This document shows positions 11,215-23,689 of a DNA stretch of 64,000 nucleotides, one piece after another. The stretch comes from Deroplatys truncata (taxonomy: Eukaryota; Arthropoda; Insecta; Mantodea; Mantidae). Each line of letters begins with the position of its first letter. Within the stretch, counting starts at the first letter, position 1. The notes beneath the pieces were generated by a model. That model had not been told where the DNA came from. It saw only the letters and a list, made by a program, of their open reading frames with translations, and ran no database searches. Where the stretch lies: assembly GCA_030765065.1 (NCBI GenBank), contig CM060990.1:5512001-5576000 (forward strand), in the 5' to 3' direction. The translations under genes and the position numbers were made by a program.

Positions 11215-12798
11215 TTCGGGCTTTAATTTTCGCCATCAGGGCTTCGATTAGGTTGCCGGCCGGTCTCCGGATATCCATCTGAGGAGCCAATGGCGGAACC
11301 TTCCGTCGGAGTCGAGGGTTACTAGAAGACACCTTCCCCTGCCGTGCTAGCGGAGTAAGGTGCGCCGGGTCCGATTCCTTAGCCACTTGGACGAACTGAG
11401 GGTGTAGGTCCCCACCGGTCGCCACTGCATGCTGTAGCACTACGGGCTCCTCGATAGTCCCCGGAATTCCATTTGGGGGCTGTGTTGCAATTCACGTACT
11501 TTGAGCCGAGGTTCACGCAAAGAAATAGAACCCCGCCATGCAGGAGGTGTAGCGTCTGGGAGGCCAGAAAATGTATTGGAGGCTTCCGCCCAAGAGCGGG
11601 CTTCAGCAACAACCTCCATTGTCTGGTGCACTTCACTCTGCGTTGGCTCTGGTGCTCTACCAACATCCAAGAGACGGTTTCCCGCGTCCTCCTCTGTAGG
11701 TCGAGTGTCGCAGGAGGACCTGCTTGCTTCGTCCTCTGTAGCTATGATGCTATGCACTGCAGAAGATGCTGCCCGCTGCTGTGCTCTCACCTCAGCTTAT
11801 GTTGCAGATAGCAAAACCTGTTGCAAATGCTATTCTGCCTCAATAACTATTTCCATGTCTTTCTCCAGTGCCATCTGGCTGCACCAAGACGTGGCATCAC
11901 TACTTGTTTTGCGACTCTTTGTCCGCTTAACATGCCTTTTCTCAGTTGCACGGTTCTCGACCCCCGAAACTATTGCAGCCACCAGTGGATCAAGGCCAGC
12001 CGGCACTGTCCCATCTGAAATGTGCCGGATCGCGGAGCACCGCTGCATAATCCCTGTGCTGTTCATGCATCGACTCAATCTGGGTAAGCTCATCCTACTG
12101 CTGTTCAGCAGCCAATGGAGTCTGTGTGTCACCATCTATATGTTGAGAACGCTCACGCTGCAGGCCCGCGGCCGGAGAAGCGGGTTCTCTGTCTTCCGGC
12201 TGTCCAGCAGCCGCCAGGCGGTAGATCTGTTGGGAGAGACCTCCGTGAGATGCTCCGTGCTACTGTAGACATAGCAGGAGTGGGGTTGTCCAACATAGGA
12301 CTACGATAATCTATAGCTATCAATTACAATAAAGCTGGGAACGTGTGTCATCTACTGCATTTTTACTGCACGTATACCGTTGGACACGGGAACACGATAC
12401 TGGCGGCCCCATTGTTCCTTTCGGACGTCATACACTGTCCTGTAACGCTGCAAAGCTCGTTTTAAAACCTCAGACGGGATTTCCGGTGGTACGTCAATAA
12501 CATGCACATTTATAGCTTTACCAGTCACATGTTCGATAATCACTTCCGTTATTTCACCATTCATATATTTAAAAGTTGTTCCTTCCGAGAAAGTATTTAA
12601 AATCGTCTCTAATAGGAGTGCAGACATAAGTTTTATGCAAATTGCTCTTTCACTGGCGATTAACTGTATCGTGTCAACTTGCTCCGCATTTAACTGGAAG
12701 GTATCCGCAATAAAGTCATGTACCTCATAAGCTGCTGGCCTGGTGGCATTCAACGTAAATTTAACCCTAATAGTATTTTTCCTGGCGTACATTTCCAT
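11215..12798 (-). pseudogene. ORF1 relic of the Tx1-type element (nucleic-acid-binding protein)
   Basis: The first 148 codons (12,798-12,352) are open and look like the N-terminal domain of Tx1-group ORF1 proteins (YARKNTIRVKF, ERAICIKLMS, then VHVIDVPPEIPSE). Just downstream, near 12,260-12,290 in another frame, is a CCHC zinc knuckle (CYVCSSTEHL) whose last Cys is replaced by Ser. Low-complexity, charged frames follow to a stop near 11,215, directly before the ORF2 start at 11,201. ORF1 proteins coat element RNA. This copy is broken by at least two frameshifts and by stops. Confidence 0.75.
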
Positions 12799-12977
12799 TC
12801 TCCAAAGCTAAAATGCTCTGCTATACGCACAATACACAGAAAAGTATTGCAACAGTCTTATAGTCAAGGCAATTTAGGTCGCTCTTGCACACACTCACTG
12901 ACACATCAACACCACCTTGTACACAACAAACTAGTTCCCAGCTACGTCCGACCTGCTAGGACGCTCAAGCTAGACTG

Positions 12978-13045
12978 ACTCCTTTACAAGCCTGTGAACC
13001 AAGGCGCGATTGTAGGTCCTAGAAGGTGTAAGCCCTACTTACGAG
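12978..13045 (+). repeat. Right-hand remainder of the 105-bp minisatellite
   Basis: The sequence repeats the end of the 7.1-7.6 kb unit (GTGAACCAAGG, ATTGTAGGTCCTAG, GTAAGCCCTACTTACGAGG). It begins where the left part was interrupted, so it marks the far side of the Tx1-type insertion. Confidence 0.7.
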
Positions 13046-13049
13046 GAGG

Positions 13050-14270
13050 GTAAGCCGACTAAGTAATTAAGTAAGTATATACTTCATTTTGTTTCTTCTC
13101 TTATTCAAAAATAAAAATGTATTAATGTATTTTAGAGCAAAGCTTAGCTAGGTGTGTCATTATTAATATTATTATTAATATCATCATTATTAAGCCAAAT
13201 TAATCATTTTAACATAGGTACTGATCTGTGCATTAATAGACTTGTAACAAGAATAACCATTCAGACTCTAACATGCCCATTAAACACTGCTTTAGTAAAA
13301 TATATAAATATAGTTCCAAATTGTGTACAATAGTCAGTGAAACTAAATTTGCTATTATGAGGCAACTATAGGAAAGACATTCGAAAGTTAAGCAAAAAAT
13401 AATTTGCTCTTATTTTTACATGCAAGGTTTTGAATGAGCATTAAAGGTTTACACAACACGTACCTCTTCCTCCAATTTACAAACTAGCAAGTGTGTTTTA
13501 TTACCAGCAATGTTTAAGCTTTAAGCAGCCATAATGAGCTACGTTGAACATGCCAGATTCTTAATTAAATACATTCAGTAGGAAATGTCGTATCTTGTTT
13601 GAAAATGTTCCTAAGACTTTAGCAAAATTCTCGCAACGAATTTTATCATGCAATTGGGAATGCAGTTTTTCAATGTTTAGTTGTTTTGTGCATGTGTAAA
13701 ATGCAGGCAGGAATGAAGCACTGGCTCGCTGATATAAATGACTCGGTCTTCTCAAATTCAAGCAGAGCGGGCAGAATATTCTGACGTCATCCAATTGCTT
13801 GCAACACATGTTCGCCGTTATCAGAGATTACGTTTGCCAAAATCAATGGAATGAAAAGCATTTATTTCTGAGTAATGAGCCCAAATAAAAAAAAATGTGA
13901 GTTAATTTCTCCCTCTTAATATTGCATTATTACGTCCTTATCTATTCATGTGAAGTGAAACATATGTGATAGCTTCACATTCTCATCTCAGAGGTCTAAT
14001 TACACAGGAAGCTTCCTAATGATTGAGCAACTCTGTGCCTCAAAGCTGCGTCTCATTCATGAAATTGGTACAGAGTAAAAATCTTGTACAAGTACAGCAC
14101 ACAATTTAGATCGATAATTACACTGCACAAAGCAATTCTCTATGATCATGAAGCTCTGTTTGAACCCATTTCTCAGTTCCTCGTGTGCTAATACTCTAAC
14201 TGCTACAGAAATATTGTTCATAAAAGGACTTCATATTCAATCTGTATTTGCAAAGGTTTTCGCAGTTACA
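13050..14270. other. AT-rich unassigned DNA
   Basis: I see no repeat boundary or coding pattern. The longest ORF (13,561-13,809, minus strand) has no recognisable domain. Confidence 0.4.
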
Positions 14271-14272
14271 TA

Positions 14273-14626
14273 GGTGGACCAATTAAGTTGAGACTGTACA
14301 GTATCTCCAAAACTAAGCCTTGTAGATAGAAATGTCTTTTATAAAAGTTGTCTGAAATTATGGGGGAAAGTAAATGCCATTAGTCGTATTTTATTTAGAG
14401 GACATTGTGATGGTCAATTTAAGGTTCATTTAAATTGACCCTAATCGTAGGTTCCCATTAAAAATATTAAATTAAACCTAAAATGACTATCATAATGTCC
14501 TCCAAACAAAATACAACTAATGGCATTTATCTTCTCACATAATGTCAAGCAACCATTATTCAAGTCATTTCTTTCTACAACACTTAATTCTGAAGTTATC
14601 GTACAGTCTTAACTTAAATGGCCCCC
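14273..14626. mobile_element. Palindromic MITE, 354 bp
   Basis: The left half (GGTGGACCAATTAAGTTGAG, then GACTGTACAGTATCTCC) is matched almost end to end by the reverse complement of the right half (GGGGGCCATTTAAGTTAAG, then GACTGTACGATAACTTC). Both halves also share ATGCCATTAGT and GGACATT(G/A)TGAT(G/A)GTCA blocks. The element is flanked by TA at 14,271-14,272 and 14,627-14,628, as expected for a Tc1/mariner-mobilised MITE. It encodes nothing. The halves differ at perhaps one base in eight by eye, so it is old. Confidence 0.75.
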
Positions 14627-15049
14627 TATATACACAGTGACAGAGTAAGTTTCTCATTCTCTCTCACTCGCTCTTACTCCCCATCTCTCTTCTCTCTCTA
14701 GACAATTATTTTCCGCAAAGAATTATTCTCTTGCATCTAGACACATACAAGGAATACTCTACTGAAAGTATTTTCTCAAACTAAATGGTTTCATAGTTTT
14801 GTTTACTACAACAATTTAAACCTCCTTTTAATTTGTGTAATTCAGTTTTTCTAATTAAGAGAATAAACGAATGTTGTATGGAATACCTACACTATGCTTA
14901 GTAAACCTATTAAAACAATTTATAAACCATGTACTTCTACTTTCCTACCTTTATATTCTATGCTTCAATAATTTCGGTGTTACTAAAACTTTTGTCCTAA
15001 ATTAATTGAAAATTTTGTTCACAAACTATGTTTCTCATTTAAATTATAG

Positions 15050-15640
15050 AACGTAAAGAATACTTCCGCCTCAACAGAATATCCTCCTCTTTGAGGGACT
15101 TACAATCCAATGCCTCGGGTCAGTAGCCTGTCCAGGAGCAAACAAACTCTGGAAGATACCACATCCACTATGGGTGATCAACACAATGCCTTGGGGAAGC
15201 AACCTGTCGAGGAGCGATCTAACAATGTAACACAGCATATGCAACAAGTGGGATCGGAACAAGCTGATTCACTCGCGTACAGGTACCTGACTTGTAACGC
15301 ACAACATGCACTCCACTAGAAGATGCAGCGCCCAGGCATGGTAATGGTTTTAAAGCAACCCGCCGAATGTCCCAAACAAACACCCCTAATCCGCCAGGGC
15401 GTTAGCAGGGTCTCGGCCATGGTTACGTCCTGAATCCTCACCCTCACTCGGCCTAGGCCCTAGTGGCCGGCCAACACACCCGCTCCTTGAATCCGCAGGT
15501 GCAATAGCGGTACTGCTGCACTATACCTCAATCCCCTCCGGTGGAGGAGTTTTAGTGGGCATGCCATTACTGGAGATTCCCACACTCTCAGCCCCGACTA
15601 CCATTGGGGCTGGGATAGTGACTAAATAATTTTCTCTTCC
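15050..15640. repeat. GC-rich unassigned repeat-like block
   Basis: The block is much more GC-rich than its surroundings. It contains two imperfect ~80-bp tandem units (CTGTCCAGGAGCAAACAAACTC near 15,130 against CTGTCGAGGAGCGATCTAAC near 15,205). Apposed open frames on both strands (15,071-15,262 and 15,110-15,319) are likely non-coding. Composition suggests the end region of a retroelement, but I could not name it. Confidence 0.3.
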
Positions 15641-15964
15641 ACTCGAAAAAAGAAAAAAAAGTCTCCGCATTCAAGCTCTGACCACCGCAGACAACTGAAT
15701 CACTTCATCCTGAAGATGCCAAGCGCTGTACTTACGAAATATCGGTATCTACGATGCCTTCTAGACCACGGCCTACAAGCCCGGATAGTAGTAATTCAGT
15801 TATTAGTCATGACGCCGGCTGTGAAAGCCTCAGTATGTACAAAATTGATAATTGCTTATTTACAGATTGTCCGCTTACACCGAATCTCACGAATGCACAG
15901 AGTTCCTATTTGCGTTAATTATCGACATTGAATTATACCATTCACAATCCGATATCACAAGAAA

Positions 15965-16723
15965 CCTAGTGTATGATTTGAGAGGAGACAACAGGAGGTG
16001 AAGGAGGAAGCGAAATGGCATCTTGTCTATTTCGTGTGCATACAATTCCAGTTGTATGACGCCGGTGAGGTTGAATCACTGACCATCTGGACCGATAGTT
16101 GTGCTGTGCAAAACCGTAATATCATGATGATGCTGATGTATATGTGGTTACTTCACAGATGCATAAGCTACATGAAATTAACCACAAGTTTCTGTTACGA
16201 GGCTACATACATATGGAAGTTGATGGTGTTCACCGTATCATTGAAAGGGCCAGAAATAAAATTCCTGAGGACCAAACAATTTATACTTGCAATAATGGGA
16301 TAAATTTCATTCGAAAATGTAGAACTAAGAAACCCACAAGAATATACATAATGGAATTGAAGGACGTTCTAAATTTCAGTCGTTTGACATATGGATCTGC
16401 CTTTTCTAACAAGGAAAAAGGACAAAGAAGGAAAGAACTTTCTGATTTCGTCTGCAGTCTGGCTACAAGTGAGAATAAGTGAACTGGTTATATTGCACTA
16501 TAATAATACATTTGGATGAGTTGATTTGAGGCGATGCAGGCGGAAGATCATTACATTTCCTGAGCAGCTACCCATTTTGCGGAAACAAAATAAGAGAATC
16601 AGCAATGTTAAATATCCAGATCTCATGCCATTATTGCCATGGATAGCTGAAGAGTGCAGATCATTCTGCACTGAACTTCCCCATAGTGACAATGAACCAG
16701 ATTATTCAGAATCTGAGTGAGTG
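15965..16723 (+). pseudogene. DUF7869-like, transposon-associated protein, frameshifted
   Basis: Two overlapping frames carry one protein. The first (to about 16,150) has LTIWTDSCAVQNRNIMMMLMYMWLL. The second (16,144-16,482) has HEINHKFLLRGYIHMEVDGVHRIIERA. A third piece (16,526-16,720) supplies the C-terminus with PDLMPLLPWIAEECRSFCTELP and an acidic end. This pattern (Trp-x-Asp-x-Cys-x3-Asn, then a His-rich xHKF and VDG-x-H motif) is what I recall for the DUF7869 family, common in repetitive insect gene models and probably transposon-derived. At least two frameshifts separate the pieces. Family identity is from memory, not a search. Confidence 0.55.
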
Positions 16724-17562
16724 GCTTAAAAATTATAATTTCTTAAGTTTTTTTCAATACACCGTAGCGCTACCAAAATAATTGTTTTCTTAAAGTTCAT
16801 TTTCACCATAAAATGTTTAATTTTCAGTTTAGTGCTAGATTATACATGTGCCTAATGAAAAAGTTAAAAAAAAATAGATTGAACTGAAAAAGTTGGAGTA
16901 TTACTTTTTCAAATGAGCTAATTGGCATTTTAAGGATCTTGCATACATACTGCCATTTATATGGTATATTTGTAGCTTTAAATCTCATAGCAAATGGTAT
17001 GGTATTATACAGTGTCATGAATTTACTGTTATCTGGTTGGAAAGGGTAACACCAACAATAATTGAATTCCACTTAGAGCCATGCAGTCGTAAGTTCTTTT
17101 TATAAATATTCTGTTTACAAGAGCCAAGTTACATGGTTACAAGCAGATTACAATATAAAATGTATAAGGTTGATCATTGAACATATTCAAGACCGTAGTT
17201 TCTGAAGAGTGTTACTTATGTTTATAATTTTGTTTTTCTCTCCTCCTGTAAAATTTAGTGTTTGGCTCTGAGGTACAGACTCAGTGTTACACAATGATGT
17301 TCCGTTTTCAGAACTGGGCCTGTATAATTAAAGTGTCTCAGAGTTGCCACACAATGATGTTAAATGTTCAGAAAACTCACTATGTAATGAAGTTGTTTTA
17401 ATATTGTTGTCACAACATAAGTTAGTGGTACACAGAGTTGTCTCACGTCCGGCACACACCTTGTTTAATAAAAACTGCACTTTATTATTACTATATAATT
17501 TAGCAATACTCAATTATTTTCCACATTTAGTACACATTTTGTGTATAATGGAAGCATTTGAA

Positions 17563-17862
17563 ATTAAAGTTAAATTGAGTTTCATTTATGGGCGCTCTTT
17601 AACTGCTGTGATTATTAGCGTCCCATTCTATATTGGGCATGAAAGATAGGTAATTTTGCTCACAAACCTCTTTATCAGGCTTGGGGTTCTTTTATGTGCC
17701 GTAAATCTACGGCGCGGGAACGCTGGCTTTACTTCCCTTCTGAATGAAGCCATGCTAAGGGTTTTATGCCCGAAAAATCCATCGCCCGCCGCCTGATTTG
17801 AACACGAGACCTCAGGAACTAGAGGTTAGCATAGTAACCACTACACCAAGGAGGGCGACTGA
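17563..17862 (-). mobile_element. SINE family A, copy 1 (11-bp TSD)
   Basis: On the minus strand it begins with a tRNA-like head (GGTGTAGTGGTTACTATGC, then GTTCAAATC as a weakened B box). The shared body includes CCATGCTAAGG, GTAAATCTACGGC and the end block GAGCGCCCATAAATG. The duplication AAGCATTTGAA is present at 17,552-17,562 and 17,863-17,873. It is inserted into the 81-bp array. Confidence 0.85.
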
Positions 17863-18130
17863 AAGCATTTGAAGCCTATAGTTAGAACCTAAGTTAGTGA
17901 CACACAAGGATGTTCCATATTCAGAAAAAACGCCCTGCTTTACGAAAACATCTTAATATGAATGCCATAACGAATTAGTGACATACAATTGTGTTCTATG
18001 TTGAGAACACGCCCTGTATAATAAAAACATCTGAAGTTCATTTCACAACACAAGTTGGTGATACGCAATAATGTTCCATATTCAGGAAACGTACAATATT
18101 ACGAAAACATCTTAATATTTTTGTCATAAC

Positions 18131-19175
18131 TAGAGCTGGGAATTTTTGGTGCGCCATCTTCATCTTTTTTTGCTATTGAAATGTCCAAATTGACTTGTCT
18201 TGCAAGGAAAACATGAAATAAACACTCATCACTGTGGTTCGGTTCCACTTTTATGCACCCTGTTTCCAATATCAGCACTTTTTTGGACCTTTTCTCATTT
18301 TCAGCGTCTTTTTGCATGTTTTCTCCTTGTTTTTGGTCCCTTGCTATATTGTGTTCCCTATAAAAATGGTTGTATAAAATAAATAGACAAATTTCCTGTT
18401 AGAATTCACAGATGCAGTGCTGCTATCACATTACTTCCACTTCAGTGCATTCCTGAGAGGTAAAATCTTTTAATGAACTGCCGGGACTACAAAAGTATGT
18501 GGAAGGTTTAGGACCTCCTCTTCCGCGCTCCCCGATTATCGCTAGATGGGATATTTTGTTAAATGCTGCCGCGTTTATTTGTAACCATGTTAAGACTATG
18601 TCAATTTATTAGATGCTTTACCAAACGAGGATTCTTCAGCAGTAAAAACGGGCAAATAACTAGGTCAACATGAATTGCAAGTTACTTTTTCTGGCAACTG
18701 CTATTTCAAAACTGGAGAAACAGTGTTCAGTGCGCTGTTCTGATGGACGTGAAGGAAGCACTGGAGGGTATTCGAAAGCGAAAGCTGGAGCAGAAGTTAG
18801 CCAAAAACTATGATGTTGAGGATTGTGCAATAAACAAGGATCTCATTGCCGACTACATACAGAATATGCACTACTTGTGGACCGTTGCTTTTCTACATAC
18901 AAGTATTTATTTAATAATCGGAGGTACAGCCTAACTGAAAAAATTGAATTATACAACATTATTTGTTTTAACAGTTTTCTAGAAGAATGACTTTAATAGC
19001 ATTGTGCTCTATGACATTTAACGACGGATTCTTTACCAATGAGTGAATTTTGTGTCATTTGTCATGCAATTGGCTTTGGTACTGTTTGTAATGAATATTT
19101 ACACCTTTTTCAACTAAATTAGGCACCTTTTAAGATCTTGCGACCAATATTTTGCACCGAAAATTCCTAGCTCTA
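18131..19175. mobile_element. hAT-type DNA transposon, truncated, with 8-bp TSD
   Basis: The ends are TAGAGCTGGGAATTTTTGG on the left and, as reverse complement, TAGAGCTAGGAATTTTCGG on the right. The exact 8-bp duplication GTCATAAC flanks it (18,123-18,130 and 19,176-19,183). Eight-base duplications and TA/CAG-type ends are characteristic of the hAT superfamily. At 1,045 bp it is too short for an intact transposase. Confidence 0.85.
18468..18934 (+). pseudogene. hAT transposase remnant
   Basis: Inside the hAT element a stretch reads LGPPLPRSPIIARWDILLNA, followed by AAFICNHVKTMSIY and a stop. This resembles the segment 'PP.PV.TRWGTWL.A..YY..N' found before the dimerisation domain of many hAT transposases. 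A later open frame (18,743-18,934, VKEALEGIRKRKLEQKL) may belong to the C-terminal part. Stops between the two show it is dead. The resemblance is recalled, not searched. Confidence 0.5.
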
Positions 19176-19329
19176 GTCATAACATTAGTTAGTGGCACAA
19201 CTTTTTTATTGTGTTCCGCGTTGGAAAACGCCCTGTATAATGAAAACATCTGAAGCTCATGTCACAACATAAGCTAGTGTTACACAGTGATGTTCCATGT
19301 TCAAAACACATCCTTTTTTCAGCAACTCT

Positions 19330-22300
19330 TCAGCATATAGTTTGAAGATGTATGTTATCGATACTAATTTTATTTGTGACCGGCAGCATATTGAGATTTG
19401 GACCAAAGCGACCGTTGCAGGTAAACACACTTCTCTCGCTTACAGCGCCGTTCCTATGCCATTATTGGTTTCCAATATTGATTTGATATTCAAATGATAA
19501 CAGCTCTCAGACCAATGCTTACAGCACTGTCCATTATTTAGCGGTTACTGTTACAAAGCCAATATGGTATCAAGTCAATTACATTAATGGGTGGGGGTTT
19601 CGGACCAGGCACGTCGATGACACTTTTCATATCTCCATAGCAAGATTGGGATAGGGAAGTAAACAACGCTTTTGCGCTATCCAGCAAAGCATCCAAATAT
19701 ATATACCTATCTGCACGAGAGTTAGTTGTTTAAGTGAAATTTATAACTGATTTGCAGCATATAAGCACTCTTAATTTACGTTACTGTATACACTATTTGC
19801 ATTACGTTCTCCATGCACCATGTTAAGTGCAGAGCTGCAGGAGTTCGATTAAAATGTATATGTAATTACTACTACAGAACAAAGGTTAACGAAGCGCTGT
19901 TTTGCAAACCTACTCTCACTCATTAACGTGGTTGCAAATAAAATAAATAGAATCGGATACGCCAATCGGTGAAGTAAATGAGAACATATTTGAGAATGGC
20001 TTGGAACTGCAAAACAAACAATATAGGGAAGCGAGGCGAACGTATGTGCTAAAACTATACCCAAGATCATTCTACAAGGAAATTGTCGGTCAGGTTAGTT
20101 CACTTGCCCTGCTTTAAGGGACGCATCAGGCTGCTTTATGTGAACACCCAATTAAAGCTGAATAGTCTGAAGCTACCTGAGCTATAACAACCAGGTTCTG
20201 TAGTTCATTAACAGTATAATGCACGTGTTGTACACCAATATAAGTAGTTATTTACTAGTTCTTCAAATATTAATTTGTATGGGTATGAGATGTTTTTCAG
20301 GTAAATACTGATAACTTTTAAAAAATCATTAGTTTTCAAATACTTTATCATCATTCATTATATTACACCTTACACTACTTCTCAACATGTCACCGCCGTT
20401 ATTCAGGCTCTTGTCGTAAAATAATTTATCGTATAACCAAAACCAACCCTGTTTCTCTTTGTTCTTATAAATTTAGCACAGACGTAAAAAGTGCCCGTGC
20501 AAAATAACTTCTCGATTGTGTTCATACATAATTTATACTCTGATATTATCTTTTACATAACCTCTTTACGCCAAATTTATAATCAAAATAATTTTCGTAC
20601 ACTGGATGGGAGAAAGAAAAAAACTGTTTCAATATTAACTCGAAAAATGTACGTCTTTGAGAAAATTTACAACAGCCTTCAATGCTTGGAAGTTGCTGTG
20701 CTCAATGACACTGTGATGTCCCTTTCGCCCCGAGGAGACGGTACCTGGGACCTCGTGAAGCTGGGTTGATACTTAAGGGAGAACATTAATGGGGTAGCTA
20801 CTGGCGGACCGAAGTAATCGAAATGGAAGGGGAGACAGAGAGCAAGATCTCTTGACTAATCGCTACCCTAATTGTCTATTTTATAATCTATTGAAAGTTA
20901 TAATCCCAAAATAACTACATTGTATGAGGTTACCTGACGCGTCAACCGTCACAAAGAGAGCCTGTGGACTAAGTCAGCAACTTCCAGCCATTGCACCCTC
21001 CTTGCTGACAAAAAGTCCCTACCTTATGTTTCTAATGCTAATTTCTTTATTTCTCTCTAATATTTTAAAGTTCAACAATTTATCCGCCACAATACTTGTT
21101 TTTAGCTTGTGCCTGCTAGCCAGAGCCGTGACAGGTGACACACCATGCCTCAAACCTCAAGCATTTTCACAATACATTACGCCTGGAACTTTGTGACCCA
21201 TTAGCAGGCAGAAGACGTAATAGTGCATCGTATGCAATTCGTTCTTCAATAGGGAATGTCAGAATATTTGCAGTTCTATACATACCTCATAACCTGTATA
21301 AAACTAGGTACCAAATTTCCGTTTAAATATTACTAAAACAATATGAGCAAAGTGGGTTTGAAATTTATATACATTTCCATAGGGTGTTAATTTATTGCAA
21401 ATAATAATACCTACAGCACTGACTCAGTGTCACAAGAATTTGCTTGAGGTCTAACCTTAGTAGGTGATAGGTAGAGAAGCATCATTACAAAAAAATCGAA
21501 GTTTTACAAGCCTGTGACGTCCATTAAATAGGAAACTTAGGACTTCAAGAATCTTCTAATTCCCCAAACCGTACCAAGCGTAAACTAGTAACTCCATGCC
21601 ATTAGTCATCACAACTTCTCTTTTCAACAAATTTACCGATATGCACTTGAAAGATATATTTGCCTAAAAAGGAAGACCTGCGGTTATACCCCCCCCCCCT
21701 CCACCAGTATAGGTTCTCCTCAGTCCTCGTAAATGTCAAATACCGGGGAGGTACACCCTAAACTTGTGCCTGGACGTTTTCCCTTAACATTTATTTCACG
21801 GCATGTACCATCCGTGTCTAACGCCTTTGGTGCCACATTTTATAAGAACGGGCGTTACAGTTGCGTTGTAGGTACCGAATCGATGCGCGTCTCTATTGCT
21901 GGCCTAGATATTCCATGTCATCGCGAGAAACAACTGAATAGTGACACCACTTTAAAAAATGACAAAGTATTGGAAACTTCAAACCAATAATAAACGATAT
22001 CTTGGAAATGGCTGATGCTACAGGCAAGGCTAGTTGAAACATTTCATTTTTGAGTTATGCTGTTCACGGGCACAGACACACACGCGCGCGCGTTCACCCG
22101 CACAAACACACGGACGTTTTCTAAAAACGCTTTTTTTAATTCAGGAGCTTCAAAACATGTATTTCCGGTGAAATCTTGACAACCATCTTTTGGGTGCAAT
22201 ACAATGCCTACTAGGTACACCATCGTGCATAAAAAGCGGTCCATTCCCTAGATCGCCCTACTGTTTTTCCCTCCGTAAGGTTTCCCCTTCAGGTAATCAA

Positions 22301-23680
22301 CTTTTGACTCCACCCAGTTGACATCGGTTCTATATGTGACTGGCATGAAAAACAACACAGAGACATACAAACTAACCAATGAACGAATATGTTCATATCA
22401 ATTATATTATTATAATTATATTTATAAATGTTTATAATCTATGTGGAATGAAGGGCTGTTTCGGATAGCACCTCTATGAAAGAGTTTCCCTACCACTGGT
22501 ACACAAGGAAAGGCTAAATCAATTAGAAATAATTCGGTCTTATATATTAGGATTATTTGCATGTGAGGCTAAACTGAACGACATTTACGTCAACAGCGAC
22601 ATGGAGACGGAGGTTACTGTTGTCGCTGTTAAACGGCGGTGTAGCGTGGGTGTAATGTTACCCCTCGGCATTTGGACCCTACTTTGGGCGCGGTAAAGTG
22701 CCCTGCCAATTCAGTGGCTAGAATTATGCTCGAAAAACAGAGGTCGTCACGTTGGTAGGGGTGGGGCTAGATTTTCCCAGTACCAACATAAACAGATTCG
22801 TTCCATTATGGGACACATTTTATGCACGCCAGTATATGTGGTAGAGGAAGTAAAAAAACATAATTTCTGCATATTCGTGAAGTTTAAAGGTCTATTAACA
22901 CGTAAGACAAGCCTTCAATAAGACTCCCGCATTATTCTGTATAATAAAAGCAGTGGGTAATATTATAAAAATGTTTACACGCTTTGTTCAATCACCTTCT
23001 ATTTTTAGAGGAACCCAGAGCCTCTCTTTAGTTTTAGTTTGAGCATCCATGCTACGAAGTCAGAAACAGGCAGCTACCTCAGATTTTCCGCCTTGCACGA
23101 ACGTTACAGGAAGAGCTTTAATTACTCTGTTTTCACGACACCACTTAAAGCACGCTACCCTATACAAAGCGTTATTAAATTAACCAACCATCAACCATCG
23201 CTCACAGTGCTCTCGTCTCCCCGACGGATGCTACCCGGACAAACTAGCTTTGCATTCCTCTGCCACAGATGCGCTCCAGAACAACTGGACAAATCTCTTC
23301 CAATCCGGACTCTACACTCTTCTTGCTTGTCGGACGATCTCTCAAGTGGGAAACATTGATAACCTTACGTTAGGTGTAATTGCGCAGAAATAGATCCCGG
23401 GATACATCGCTCAACACGTCTTAATGGAAAAAGAATGAAGTGTTGCATTACTGTTTCCTTGACGCTATATCTACGAAATAGCAAAACATGAAAAGTAACA
23501 ACAGACATTTAATTTTGTAAAATACACACAAGTAAGAATGGGAACTTAATGACAACAGATATGCAGTCTCTCTTGCTGAGTGTTCTCGGAACTAAAAGAC
23601 AACGGAATTTATACTATAAAGATTCTTGTATTCACGGTAATTAGATGGTTCTCTGAAAGACATGTGAACACGAATGACTA
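19330..23680. other. Unassigned intergenic DNA
   Basis: No coding pattern, terminal repeat pair or tRNA-like head was recognised. Small features: a C10 run near 21,690 and a short alternating CA/CG tract at 22,076-22,095. ORFs of 60-106 codons (for example 23,039-23,359) show no domain. Confidence 0.4.
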
Positions 23681-23689
23681 GGAAACGGA

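Larger units (their letters stand above)
7591..12976 (-). mobile_element. Tx1/L1-type non-LTR retrotransposon, decayed, near full length
   Basis: On the minus strand the order is 5' region (from about 12,976), ORF1 (12,798-11,215), ORF2 (11,201-8,004), a 3' untranslated region of about 390 bases, and a poly(A)-like tail seen as an interrupted poly(T) at 7,591-7,617. The 5.4-kb total and the domain order fit the Tx1/L1 group of non-LTR elements. The element sits inside the 105-bp minisatellite. A clean TSD is not visible; CTTCC (left) and CTCCTTT (right) are the nearest matches. Both ORFs carry many stops and frameshifts, so the copy is inactive. Confidence 0.8.
17265..19320. repeat. ~81-bp tandem repeat array, twice interrupted
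   Basis: Units share GTGTTACACAATGATGTTCC, ACGCCCTGTATAATAAAAACATC and CATGTCACAACATAAGTTAGT. They occur at 17,265-17,562, 17,863-18,130 and 19,176-19,320. The gaps are exactly the SINE at 17,563-17,862 and the hAT element at 18,131-19,175. Units differ strongly from each other, so the array predates both insertions. Confidence 0.75.
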
